From: Corynebacterium urogenitale
GTDB lineage: Bacteria > Actinomycetota > Actinomycetes > Mycobacteriales > Mycobacteriaceae
DNA: 64,000 nucleotides
Assembly: GCF_009026825.1 (NCBI RefSeq)
Contig: NZ_CP045032.1
Coordinates: 2,108,001-2,172,000, forward strand
Reading direction: 5' to 3'
A program made the position numbers and the translations under genes. This document shows positions 1 through 8,039 of this stretch, piece by piece. Below the pieces are notes generated by a model. That model was not told the DNA's origin and did not search any database. It saw only the letters and a list, made by a program, of their open reading frames with translations. Numbering within the stretch: position 1 is the stretch's first letter; each line of letters begins with the position of its first letter.

Positions 1-627
1 CCAGAGGTCAAGGGCAACCCTGAGATCATCGTCCACGGTCGCGATCTAAAAATCGACCGAAATAACACGGAGAACATGACCGTCGGCGATCTCACGGTAA
101 ATGTCACCATGCCGAGCGAACTGATCCTCGCGGAAGCGGCCAAGGCCGCAGAGCAGAACGCAGGGGATGCCTCCAACCCACTGCAGGGCGCACTGACGGT
201 GACTGATGTGACACCGAATACGGAAGAACAGGTGCTGGAGTTCGAGATCGCCGACGGCCTGATGGGGGTCAAGATGAAGCCGATCATCGACGACGGCAAC
301 ATGACCTTCGAGGTTGAGGGCGCCCAGCTATTCGGCTTCAACTTGCCGGAAGCGTTCGTCAATACCATTCGCGACCAGCTAAGCACCCAGGCCCAGTCCA
401 TTGGCGGGAACTTGCGCTTCAAGGAGGTCGAGGTGACCGCGGATGGTGTGAAGATGGAGCTCAACGGCCAGGAAGTCAATTTGCAGGAGTTATCCGACAG
501 CATTGATAGCCAGAGCACAATGGACTCCAATGGCCAAAACGGCGGGGGCAGCGGAGGCGGTGGCGCCTCCCTGACACCGAATCCGCAGGAGGAGCCACTG
601 GGCTCCTCCGAGGCGCTGGCAGCCTAG
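1..627 (+). CDS. LmeA-like phospholipid-binding protein (DUF2993), 5' end outside window
   Basis: The frame is open from the first base of the window, so the gene begins upstream and only the last 208 residues are visible. The pattern (a beta-rich LTVNVTMPSELI segment, a middle loop, then a closing VEVTADGVKMELNGQEVNL segment) fits the DUF2993/LmeA family. The mycobacterial members are cell-envelope phospholipid-binding proteins involved in lipomannan maturation. The tail after about residue 170 of the visible part is low-complexity Gly/Ser and probably disordered. The N-terminal signal sequence or lipobox expected for the family cannot be checked. It converges on deoC with a 32-base gap. The family call is from pattern recognition only. 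Confidence 0.65.
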   Translation, partial: PEVKGNPEIIVHGRDLKIDRNNTENMTVGDLTVNVTMPSELILAEAAKAAEQNAGDASNPLQGALTVTDVTPNTEEQVLEFEIADGLMGVKMKPIIDDGNMTFEVEGAQLFGFNLPEAFVNTIRDQLSTQAQSIGGNLRFKEVEVTADGVKMELNGQEVNLQELSDSIDSQSTMDSNGQNGGGSGGGGASLTPNPQEEPLGSSEALAA

Positions 628-659
628 GCCAGAACGAGACCACCAGAACTAGGCCAAGA

Positions 660-1382
660 CTAGGCCAGAATCGCGGCCGCGGCGGAGACGCCTAGGCGCG
701 TGGCACCGGCCTCGATCATCGCCATGGCAGCATCCCAGTCACGGATGCCACCGGAAGCCTTCACGCCGATCAGCCCCGCAGCACGGCGCTCCTGCTCCCC
801 CATCTCAAAGGGCGCGAGTTTGTTCGCCTTGCGCAGTTCATCGGCCATGATGCTGACAGCCTCCACAGTTGCACCACCCGCCGGGTGGAAGCCCGTGGAG
901 GTCTTTACATAGTCCGCCCCCACGGCGATGCACACGCGCACCGCCGTACGTAGTGACTCCTCGCTGAGTGTGGCGGATTCCAAAATCACCTTGAGCGTCA
1001 CCGGTTGTGGCACAGCCTCACGCACGGTCATCAGCTCGCTCATCAGGGCATTCTCATCGCCGGCAATGGCCGCGGCCACATCGACGACCACGTCCACCTC
1101 GGCCGCGCCCTGCTCCACGGCGAATCGGGCCTCCGTGGCTTTGATGAGTGCGGCGTGCTTACCGCTCGGGAATCCCGCGACGGTCGCGATCAGTGGATCG
1201 GACTCCCCATCAACATCGGTCAACGGAAGCATGGAAGGGGAGACACATACGGCACCGCAGCCCAGCTCACGTGCCTCGGCGATGAGGCGCGCAACATCCT
1301 CGCGCGTGGCTTCCGGCTTGAGGATCGTCGAATCGATGACTGCTGCTACTTGCTGCTTTGTCAGTTCCATGGGGCGAATCAC
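660..1382 (-). CDS. deoC: Deoxyribose-phosphate aldolase
   Basis: This 240-residue protein is the class I aldolase that splits 2-deoxyribose 5-phosphate into glyceraldehyde 3-phosphate and acetaldehyde, a step in deoxynucleoside salvage. Family hallmarks are [14 protein letters not shown] near the N-terminus, VAGFPSGKH, the Schiff-base lysine segment [10 protein letters not shown], and VKASGGIRD near the C-terminus. The length is normal for DeoC. The GTG start at 1382 overlaps the TGA of the upstream DUF2516 gene (GTGA), indicating translational coupling. An ATG four codons further in (MELTKQQ) is an alternative start. It is the last gene of a DUF445-DUF2516-deoC run. Confidence 0.95.
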   Translation of the reverse strand: MIRPMELTKQQVAAVIDSTILKPEATREDVARLIAEARELGCGAVCVSPSMLPLTDVDGESDPLIATVAGFPSGKHAALIKATEARFAVEQGAAEVDVVVDVAAAIAGDENALMSELMTVREAVPQPVTLKVILESATLSEESLRTAVRVCIAVGADYVKTSTGFHPAGGATVEAVSIMADELRKANKLAPFEMGEQERRAAGLIGVKASGGIRDWDAAMAMIEAGATRLGVSAAAAILA

Positions 1383-1702
1383 CAGCTTCCCGAAGCGTTA
1401 TCGAGCACGTCCTTGATGGACGGGCGCACATCCTGCCAGTAGATGCCGACGATCACGGCGCCGATGACCCACAGGATCAGCAAGTTCGGGGTGATGGCGC
1501 TGAGCAAACCAGCCACGGCAGCACCTGCGCACAGCAGGATCCAGTTCTGCTTCTGTCGGTCGATCACCATGAACGCGTCTGGGCGCGTCGTACTAGCTGT
1601 GATCGCGCCAAAGGCACCCAGGCCTGCCACACACAGGGCCAGGACCACATTGAGCCAGTAATAAAACATTCCGATCACCGCGAAAACAGTCATGGGGCTC
1701 AT
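1379..1702 (-). CDS. DUF2516 small membrane protein
   Basis: The 107-residue protein has three or four hydrophobic segments (about residues 5-30, 50-68 and 70-88) and matches the DUF2516 family of actinobacterial membrane proteins, whose function is unknown. It overlaps both neighbours by four bases: its ATG overlaps the TGA of the DUF445 gene (ATGA), and its TGA overlaps the deoC start (GTGA). The three genes are therefore almost certainly co-transcribed and translationally coupled. No catalytic motif is visible, and the link to deoC may only be positional. Confidence 0.75.
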   Translation of the reverse strand: MSPMTVFAVIGMFYYWLNVVLALCVAGLGAFGAITASTTRPDAFMVIDRQKQNWILLCAGAAVAGLLSAITPNLLILWVIGAVIVGIYWQDVRPSIKDVLDNASGSW

Positions 1703-3015
1703 GCTACCGCGAAGACCAACTCGGTCAGCGTATAGATCGCCAGCCCGGCGAGTGCGCCGACAATCGTGCCGTTGACGCGGATGAACTGCAGATCCTTACC
1801 CACCATCAACTCGATCCGGTCGGAGGCCTCCTGTGCGTCCCAGCGCTCCACTGTCTCGCCAATAATGCTGGTGACCTCCCCCGCGTAATTGTCCGCCAGG
1901 TAGGTCGCTGCACCGACCACGCGCTGCTCCAGCCGCTCCCGCAATTCTGGCTCTTCCTGCACGCGGCGACCGAACTCACGCACCCACTGAGTTATGCGGC
2001 GGCGCAGCAGTGACTCCGGGTCGCGTGCCATCGTCGTCAGCGTCTCACGGGCGGAGCTCCACAGTGCTCCGGGGATCGCGCGAACCGGCGTGGAGGTCAT
2101 GATGTCCTCTTTGAATTTCTCCACGCGCTGGATCATCTGCTCGTCGTGCTGCAGATCGTGGGACAGCTGGTTGAGGAACTTCCGCAGCTCAATGCGCGCC
2201 TCGTGGTGCGGGTTACGGCGTACGTCCGCGGTGAACTCCACGAGCTCGCGGTAGACCTTTGCCCCCACGAGCTCGCGGATGAAGCGCGGTGCCCAGGTGG
2301 GCGTGCGCTCGTCGATGAGGCGGGTGACGAACTCCTCAGAGCTTTGGGCTTTATCGTCCATCCACACCACCACGGCGTCAATGACGGGTTCCGTGCGCCC
2401 TTCCTCGATGAGCTGCTCCAAACCACGGCCCAGTGGCGGTCCCCACGTCGGTTCCCGTAGCTTGTCGATCACCAGCGCGGAGAGGACCTGTTCGGCTTCC
2501 TCAGCGTTGATGCCGTTGACCACGATGTCCACCAGACGGCCCGCCTCCTGCGACACGCGCTCCGCCCCGCCATCGGCCACCGCCCAGTTAGCCGCGCGTT
2601 CCGGAATGTGCGCCTTCTCCAGCTTGTCCGCAATCAGCGTGGCGTTGAGGAAGTTCTCCCCCACGAACTCGCTCAAGGCATGGCCCACCTGGTCTTTCTT
2701 GCGCTTGATGATCGCAGTGTGGGGGATCGGGATGCGCAGGGGATGGCGGAAGAGCGCGGTGACGGCGAACCAGTCCGCCAGTGCGCCGACCATGCCGGCT
2801 TCTGCGGCGGCCCGCACATAGCCGATCCATGCTCCGGTGTTGCCGTGGAATTCGAGCCAGCGCATCGTCACGTAGATGCACGCTGCGATGATCAGCAGCC
2901 CGGTCGCGATGGCCTTGTGCTTGCGCAGCTCGGCCCGGCGCTGGGCTTCGGTGGCCGGGTCGGGTCCCGGCACGGGTACGGCAGTCTTTTCAGTCACGTG
3001 AGTCACACTCGCCAT
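1699..3015 (-). CDS. DUF445 family membrane protein
   Basis: This protein of about 438 residues belongs to the DUF445 family (YjiN/YheB type), whose members are membrane-anchored and of unknown function. An N-terminal membrane segment (about residues 36-53) is followed by GMVGALADWFAVTALFRHPLRIPIPHTAIIKRKK in overlapping form, the family signature. A long, charged, helical middle comes next, and a second membrane segment (VGALAGLAIYTL) closes the C-terminus. I chose the ATG at 3015 (MASVTHVTEK) because the 16 codons upstream are poorly protein-like. It is first in the coupled run with DUF2516 and deoC. A divergent, decayed iron transporter lies on the other side. Confidence 0.85.
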   Translation of the reverse strand: MASVTHVTEKTAVPVPGPDPATEAQRRAELRKHKAIATGLLIIAACIYVTMRWLEFHGNTGAWIGYVRAAAEAGMVGALADWFAVTALFRHPLRIPIPHTAIIKRKKDQVGHALSEFVGENFLNATLIADKLEKAHIPERAANWAVADGGAERVSQEAGRLVDIVVNGINAEEAEQVLSALVIDKLREPTWGPPLGRGLEQLIEEGRTEPVIDAVVVWMDDKAQSSEEFVTRLIDERTPTWAPRFIRELVGAKVYRELVEFTADVRRNPHHEARIELRKFLNQLSHDLQHDEQMIQRVEKFKEDIMTSTPVRAIPGALWSSARETLTTMARDPESLLRRRITQWVREFGRRVQEEPELRERLEQRVVGAATYLADNYAGEVTSIIGETVERWDAQEASDRIELMVGKDLQFIRVNGTIVGALAGLAIYTLTELVFAVA

Positions 3016-3072
3016 TATTCCACCCCGCGGCCCCTCGACCGCTGACGGTGAGAACCCCAGCAACTAAATCCA

Positions 3073-3109
3073 ATATTCAACTGATTATTTGAATATAAGC
3101 GACTAGCCT
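3073..3109 (+). promoter_or_regulatory. Inverted repeat and -10 box before the decayed FecCD permease
   Basis: ATATTCAA (3073-3080) and TTGAATAT (3089-3096) form a perfect 8-bp inverted repeat around an AT-rich 8-base centre. A TAGCCT box follows at 3104-3109, eight bases before the GTG start at 3118. That spacing suggests a leaderless transcript with an operator just upstream. The repeat does not match the DtxR iron-box consensus that I recall, so the regulator is unknown. Confidence 0.4.
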
Positions 3110-3117
3110 GGACACTC

Positions 3118-4083
3118 GTGAAGATTGCATCCCGACCGCTCGCCTGGATCCTGCTGGCACTGGCCTGCCTCGCGGGCAGCATCGTCGCGGGGATTGCGAT
3201 CGGCTCGGTGCACGCCTCACTATCCGATCCCATCGTGCAGAACCTTCGCATCCCCCGAGTCCTGCTCGGCTGCGCCGTCGGGGCTGGTTAGGCTATTTCC
3301 AGCGTGGTTCTGCAGGCCGTGGTGCGCAACGTTCTCGCCGACCCGTACATCGTCGGCGTGCATTCAGGGGCCAGCTGTGGCGCGGCCGCGGCGATCCTCT
3401 TTGGTGTGGGGGCGGGGGTTGGTCTCCAATTCATGGCCTTCCTCGGCGCTCTTGCCGCGACCGCATTGGTGTTTTTCCTGGCACGGGCAGGCGGCCAGCT
3501 TACCGCCGTTCGACTGCTCCTCGCGGGCGTGGCCATCGGCTACGCACTCTCCGCCCTCACCAGTTTCATGATCTTCGCCAGCAATTCGCCGGAGGCCTCG
3601 CGTTCCGTGATGTTCTGGCTGCTCGGGTCACTCTCCCTGGCCTCCTGGGGCGCACCACTGGCCACGGTGTTCGTGGTGCTCGCCATCGTCACCACGGTGC
3701 TCATCATCCTGTCCTCGCACATCGATGTCCTATCCCTCGGCGACACCTCAGCCCTCTCGCTCGGCATCCATCCGCAGCGTTTCCGCACCTTCCTGCTGCT
3801 GCTCACATGCCTGCTCATCGGCACGCTCGTGGCACTGTCCGGCGCAATCGGCTTCGTGGGCCTAGTCGGCCCTCACCTTGCCCGTCGGCTCGTCGGCGCC
3901 TCCCACCGCGTCGTCATTCCCTTGTCCGGCCTCCTGGGCGCGATCCTCGTCATCTAGGCAGACATCGGGGCCCGCACCCTCCCGACCCCGCAGGAGCTTC
4001 CTATCGGCATCATCACAGCCCTGGTGGGCACCCCGTTGCTGATCCTCCTCGTCCGACGCCACTCCGCCGCCACCGAAAGTTAA
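3118..4083 (+). pseudogene. FecCD-type ABC transporter permease with two in-frame amber codons
   Basis: A single reading frame runs from GTG 3118 to TAA 4083 (321 codons), but it is interrupted by TAG at 3289-3291 (codon 58) and TAG at 3955-3957 (codon 280). Translated across these, it is a typical FecCD permease, a membrane channel for iron-siderophore or cobalamin import. It has the conserved SSVVLQAVVRNVLADPYIVG segment, several membrane helices and GAIGFVGLVGPHLARRLVG near the C-terminus. The second TAG falls in the conserved ILVI-x-ADIGAR motif, where Trp is usual. No frameshift is present, so inactivation was by point mutation. The next gene, a binding protein, is also broken, so the whole importer is lost. 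Confidence 0.85.
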
Positions 4084-4089
4084 ACCACC

Positions 4090-4407
4090 ATGAAGACATC
4101 TCCCCTTGTTGCAGTCCTCCTCACCTCCTCCCTCACCCTCGCGGGGTGTAGTGATGGTGGCACCGGCGCCGACGCTCACGGCGCGACGATAAACAACTGC
4201 GGCGCACAGGTGACCGTGCCCGCCGATCCACAACAGGTGATGACCCTCGGCGCGGAATCGATCACCACACTGGCGCACCTGGGCGTGCTGGATCGGGTGG
4301 CCTCGCGCGCTGGCCAGTACCCGCGCGAGTACTTCGATGAGGCGACCAATGACGCACTGGATAAGGGGGTTCATCCGGATCTGGAGTGCGTAATTAGTGG
4401 GAAGTGA
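4090..4407 (+). pseudogene. Truncated siderophore/iron-type ABC substrate-binding lipoprotein
   Basis: The ATG lies six bases after the permease stop, as in an operon. A lipoprotein signal (MKTSPLVAVLLTSSLTLAGC, Cys at residue 20) is followed by VTVPADPQQVMTLGAESITTLAHLGVLDRV in overlapping form, the N-terminal lobe typical of periplasmic iron-complex binding proteins (Peripla_BP_2). The frame stops after only 105 residues, while the family is about 300-340. Homology appears to end near residue 94, followed by unrelated residues and then insertion-sequence DNA. The gene was therefore cut by a rearrangement, and no second lobe is present in the window. Confidence 0.8.
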
Positions 4408-4495
4408 TATGTCCGGGTGGCACAACATGTAGGAACCCTGGCCGGTACAAGATGAGAGTTACCACACAACCATCCGACCGAACCAAGCCCATACA

Positions 4496-5700
4496 ATGCA
4501 GCCTACGTTCAACCTCGTCGCCGACACCATGTGCCGCACCACGGATCTGGAATCAACGATCACCCATGCCACGGATGCCGACGAGTTCACAATCATCAGC
4601 GCTCGTCCCATCGACTCCTGCGACAACTGCCCAGGGGTGCGGACACACAGGCCGGCTACGTGATCACCTCGTGCGCCGGCTGACCGATCTTCCCGTCGTC
4701 GGCTTCCCCACCAGGCAGCAGGTACGCATGCCGCGATTGCTGTGCCTGAATCAGTCCTGTGCCCAGCGGATCTACCAGGGCCAACTGGCCTGCGCCGAAC
4801 GCGGGCACACCATCACTCGCCGGGCGACCCGCTAGATTTCTACAACGGTTGGCGATCGACACAATGAGTATCTCCGCCACCGCCAAAGCCCTGGGCTTGG
4901 GCTGGAACCTGGTCAACACCCTCACCCTGGATGCCTGCCGGCACCTGGTCTACGACGACCCCGACCACCTTGCCAGGGGTAGGCGTGCTGGGCGTGGACG
5001 AGCACGTGTGCAAGCACACCCACCGGGCCGGTGAACCGGACTCGTTGGTCACCGTACTCGTCGACATCACCCCCCCGTCATCGACGGCGCCGGACCGGCC
5101 CGGTTGCTGGACATGATCCCGGGTCGTAGAGCCGCGGTACTAAGCGATTGGCTCAGCCAGCGTGGGCAGGGCTTTCGCCACCGGGCCGAGGTTGTCACGA
5201 TAGATGGGCTTGCCGGCTACGCCACCGCCACCACACAGGCCCTGCCGCAGGCGCAGGCGGTGATGGGTCCCTTTCACGTGGGGCACCTGGCCACCGACAC
5301 GTTGACCGTGTGCCGGCAGCACCTGCAGCAGATGACCACCGGGGCGGCGGGGGCTAGAAAAACGATCCGTTGTATAAGAACCGGAAAAACCCTGTTGACC
5401 AGGATTGACTTCCTCACTGATCGACAGCATCGGCGACTCGAGCAACTGTGGGCCACCGACGAAGACTACGTGGCTTTGGAGGTGACGTGGTCGGTGTATC
5501 AGCAAATCAACGCCGCCAATCAGCACCCGAAGAAAGCCGAGGCCAACAAGCTGATGCGGAAGGTGATCAGCACGCTGCGTTGATCGACGATGCCGAAAGG
5601 AGTTAGAGGAGATTAAGCAGCTGGGAAACACGCTGTACCGGCGCCAGAACGACGTGGCTGGCGTATTTCGATATCGGCCGCGTCCAACGGGTCCACGGCG
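4496..5700 (+). mobile_element. Degenerate ISL3-family transposase remnant
   Basis: Pieces of one ISL3-type transposase occur in order in changing frames. They are a Cys-rich N-terminal zinc-finger part (CDNCPGCG-like around 4620-4650), a helix-turn-helix part (SISATAKALGLGWNLVNTL, from 4864), the catalytic core (VLGVDEHVCKHTHR near 4990; VVTIDGLAGYATATTQALP and MGPFHVGHLATDTL from about 5190), and a C-terminal part ending in an AYFD-like segment near 5670. At least four frame changes or stops separate them, so no functional protein is made. Terminal inverted repeats are not recognisable. The left edge abuts the truncated binding-protein gene and the right edge abuts the cut ureC. The element is probably the residue of an insertion that mediated a deletion joining the two loci. 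Confidence 0.8.
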
Positions 5701-5885
5701 GTCGGGTCCTGAGCGGTGCCATCGCGGACAGCCTTGCCGCTGCCGTAGACGGACTCATCACCGTAACTGCCGGCGGAGTAGTCCTTCTCGATGCGAATCC
5801 TCAAGTTGGTGTCCGCCAGGCGCACCACATCGCCCTCGGTGGGGCCATAAATCTCCGCGTAGCGGGAACGATCAATACTGATCAT
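5613..5885 (-). pseudogene. ureC: Urease alpha subunit, N-terminal fragment only
   Basis: The frame starts with [20 protein letters not shown] and continues through [24 protein letters not shown] in overlapping form, the unmistakable N-terminus of UreC. After about residue 60 ([10 protein letters not shown]) homology ends and the frame runs into the transposase remnant, closing at 90 codons. UreC is normally about 570 residues. The nickel-binding and catalytic domain is entirely missing, so no urease activity is possible from this locus. The start lies three bases after the ureB stop, as in an intact operon. The accessory genes ureEFGD, usually found downstream, are not present here. Confidence 0.92.
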
Positions 5886-5888
5886 GGA

Positions 5889-6320
5889 TTAAGCCTCCTC
5901 GTTCGTAGCGTGTGTGCTCGCATCCGGGCTGGGCACATTGGCCTCTGCGTTGGAGTTCTCCAGAAAGTCCTGTAACCGCTCCGCCGCGGCCTTCTTCACT
6001 GCCGGATCAACGAACGCACCATTAACCACGTTGGAAAAGCCGTACAGCACGCGTTTGCCTCCGAAATCCACCAGCTCCACTTCGCGCTCGTCGCCCGGCT
6101 CGAAACGAATGGCCAGCCCAGAAGGGATGGCCAAGTGCTTGCCATAAGCGGCCTCGCGATCAAACTGCCGCGCCGCGTTGCCCTCGTAGAAGTGGTAATG
6201 CGAACCCACCTGCACGGCGCGGTCGCCAGTGTTCGCGACCAGCACCGTCGCGGTAGCGCGCCCGGCGTTGATCTCGATGCTTCCCGGCTGGGTTTCGTAC
6301 CCGAGAGGTCCTTGCGACAT
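5889..6320 (-). CDS. ureB: Urease beta subunit (orphaned)
   Basis: This intact frame of 143 residues has all UreB hallmarks: [33 protein letters not shown], and [23 protein letters not shown] in overlapping pieces. UreB is a structural, non-catalytic subunit that packs against UreC. The C-terminal extension after residue 110 is somewhat long but is seen in other actinobacteria. A GAAAGAAG Shine-Dalgarno-like run precedes the ATG. The gene looks intact, yet its partner ureC is truncated three bases downstream and ureA upstream appears to lack a start codon. It is therefore probably non-functional in practice and only recently released from selection. Confidence 0.93.
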   Translation of the reverse strand: MSQGPLGYETQPGSIEINAGRATATVLVANTGDRAVQVGSHYHFYEGNAARQFDREAAYGKHLAIPSGLAIRFEPGDEREVELVDFGGKRVLYGFSNVVNGAFVDPAVKKAAAERLQDFLENSNAEANVPSPDASTHATNEEA

Positions 6321-6352
6321 GTCAGCTTCTTTCTTCAGTCTCTTAATGTGGG

Positions 6353-7198
6353 CTAGTGATGGTGGTGCGAGTGTCCATGCCCATGAGCCTGGGAATGGCT
6401 GTGTCCGTGGGCATGTCCGTGCGTATGGCCTGTACTGTGCCCGTGTCCGAGCGCATGCCCATGGTCGTGGTCATCCTCTCCGTGCGAGTGTGCAAACCCC
6501 GCCCCGTGATCGGTCAACAACCCAGCCGCGATACCGTCATCGCCGTGCGCCGCCCAGTGCAGCGCCTTGTCATTCGACGCCACCACCGCCGCCCGCAACG
6601 CCGTCTCCTTAAACAACGCCTGCTGCTGCCCCTCAGGATCCCATTAAAGGTCGACACGAACAGCCGCTACTTCATCCAGCCCCAGCTTCGCGAGACGTGA
6701 TAGGGCAGCCGGTGACGTCGGCCAAGCAAGAGAGGGCGCCCCGGCAATATCGTCGAAGGCGACCTCCACCTCCACATCCTCGGAGAACTGGCGGGCTAAC
6801 CGGACACGGCGCAGCAGCTCCGCATCCGCGAACGGATCGACCGTCGCGGCGACGAACAGCAAGGAATCGGCCTTGTGCGCGAGAGACCGAATGTGATGGC
6901 GCATGCGGGCAATGGCGTAGGTATGACCACTGAGAGGTTCCGCGAGGATCAGCGTGCGCTCCGGCGACCGATCCTTCAGCCACTGTAGTGCTTGCGCTGC
7001 CTGAGTAATCGCCGTGAGATCGCGGGAAGTGCACGCCGGAACCAGAACGATGTGCTCGCAATCGAGCGCCGATAGCTCACGGGCATTCGCTACCACCGGG
7101 CAGCACGTGGCGCGTTCCAGATAGTCATGATTCGCAGACTCCGCGGTCGCATACAGCACCGTGCGCGTCTGCGGAAGATGGACATGTGAATGGGACAT
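6353..7198 (-). pseudogene. CbiX/SirB-like chelatase-family protein with His-rich tail, split by an in-frame TAA
   Basis: One continuous frame of about 281 codons is interrupted only by TAA at 6646-6644. The first 184 codons have a two-repeat layout resembling sirohydrochlorin chelatase (CbiX) proteins. LLFVAATVDPFADAELLRRV and VEVEVAFDDIAGAPSL recall the second CbiX repeat. After the stop the same frame continues WDPEGQQQALFKETALRAAV and ends in a His-rich tail ([18 protein letters not shown] and a longer HGH-repeat stretch). Such tails bind nickel or cobalt. Lying between ureA and ureB, the gene probably served nickel handling for urease; this is inference. The canonical chelatase histidines are not obvious, so catalysis is uncertain. 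It starts 17 bases after ureA. Confidence 0.6.
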
Positions 7199-7215
7199 AG
7201 CGCGAAAACCGGGAG

Positions 7216-7521
7216 TTACTCGCCGGTCGGATCGTGGACACTGACCAGCTTCGTCCCATCGAGGAACGTCGCCTCCACCTGGATGAGGCTGAGGCGCTCA
7301 CGGACGCCGTCCATGACATCATCGGGGCCTAGGACCCGGGGACCGATTTCCATGGCCTCGGCGACAGTGCGGCCATCGCGGGCAGCCTCGATCACCGCAT
7401 TCGTAATGATCGCAGTGGACTCAGGCTCGTTGAGTTTCAAACCGCGTGCTTGGCGGCGACGGCTGACCTCAGCAGCGGTAAAGATGGCGAGCTTATCCAT
7501 CTCACGGGGAGTCAATTTCTT
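7216..7521 (-). pseudogene. ureA: Urease gamma subunit with start codon apparently changed to AAG
   Basis: The coding body is a normal UreA (about 100 residues): [39 protein letters not shown], and the [23 protein letters not shown] end ([20 protein letters not shown] here). UreA proteins usually start M-K/R/H-LTP. Here the codon at the Met position is AAG (7521-7519), followed by AAA TTG ACT. A TACACT box lies exactly seven bases upstream, the spacing seen at other leaderless genes in this window. The simplest reading is an ATG to AAG mutation. A GTG at 7596 is in frame, but it lies inside a transcription terminator, and TTG 7515 would give a slightly shortened protein. Some residual translation from TTG cannot be excluded. 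Confidence 0.65.
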
Positions 7522-7528
7522 GTCACTG

Positions 7529-7534
7529 AGTGTA
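7529..7534 (-). promoter_or_regulatory. Putative -10 box of ureA
   Basis: On the minus strand the sequence reads TACACT, then CAGTGAC (seven bases), then the AAG that occupies the expected ureA start. This spacing equals that of the leaderless-type promoters elsewhere in the window. It supports assignment of the ancestral start codon. No good -35 element is seen. Confidence 0.45.
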
Positions 7535-7560
7535 GCGGCCCGGTGTTTCAGATTTGCTAC

Positions 7561-7620
7561 AAAAAGCGAGGAGCTACACCTGCCCACGTTCGACACGTGA
7601 GCGAAGGCGTAGCCCCTCGC
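7561..7620 (-). terminator. Intrinsic terminator after the sdh operon
   Basis: In the minus-strand sense, GCGAGGGGCTACGCCT (7620-7605) pairs with AGGTGTAGCTCCTCGC (7581-7566; 14 of 16 pairs canonical, the other two G-T wobbles), and TTTTT follows immediately (7565-7561). The loop holds a smaller CACGT/ACGTG inverted repeat. It lies 64 bases beyond the stop of the last sdh-operon gene and just upstream of ureA. Its position rules against the upstream GTG as the ureA start. Confidence 0.8.
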
Positions 7621-7683
7621 GTGGAGGTGCGCATGACCTGAGCCATGCCATGTTGGCGTGGCTAGATCAGCGCGAAGTGCTCG

Positions 7684-8004
7684 CTAGTGAATGCGACCGG
7701 AACGCTTCTTGTACTCGCGGTAGTTCTTCCGGCCAACGTGGACCAGGAAGAAGCCGAGGAACAGCAGGCCGAAGCCGATAATTGCACCGGCGATGGCGAA
7801 CATCTGTCCGTCATCGCGGTAATCCACGGTCATGGTCGCGAGGCCCCAGAGCATGGTGCCGAAGCCGGCCAGAGAAGCAAGGATGCAGCCCATGGCGATC
7901 CAAGTAATGGAACGGTGCAGGGAGGAGTGCGGTGCGTCGAAGGACGACGGCACGTAGCCTTCCTTGTACAGGTTCTCAACGTGGAGTTCCTTTGGAAGAG
8001 ACAT
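7684..8004 (-). CDS. Small membrane protein of the sdh operon
   Basis: The 106-residue protein has two membrane segments (about residues 32-58 and 68-90) and a basic C-terminal end (RKNYREYKKRSGRIH). It lies 35 bases downstream of sdhB, has a good Shine-Dalgarno sequence (CTAGGAGA before ATG) and precedes the operon terminator. A membrane protein at the end of sdhCAB is also what I recall from C. glutamicum. Its role is unknown. It could assist the membrane-bound succinate dehydrogenase complex, whose sdhD subunit is absent in this organism type, but nothing in the sequence proves that. Confidence 0.8.
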   Translation of the reverse strand: MSLPKELHVENLYKEGYVPSSFDAPHSSLHRSITWIAMGCILASLAGFGTMLWGLATMTVDYRDDGQMFAIAGAIIGFGLLFLGFFLVHVGRKNYREYKKRSGRIH

Positions 8005-8039
8005 ATTGTTCTCCTAGGTTAGATGGATCTGACTAAATA

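Noticed and set aside
3118..4083. Amber readthrough or pyrrolysine use in the permease
   Set aside because: The neighbouring binding-protein gene is also destroyed, pyrrolysine is not known in this genus, and no other gene in the window has internal TAG codons.
7561..7620. Riboswitch or nickel-responsive leader upstream of ureA
   Set aside because: The hairpin with its T-run is better explained as the sdh operon terminator. The putative ureA -10 box lies downstream of it, so it is not in the ureA leader.
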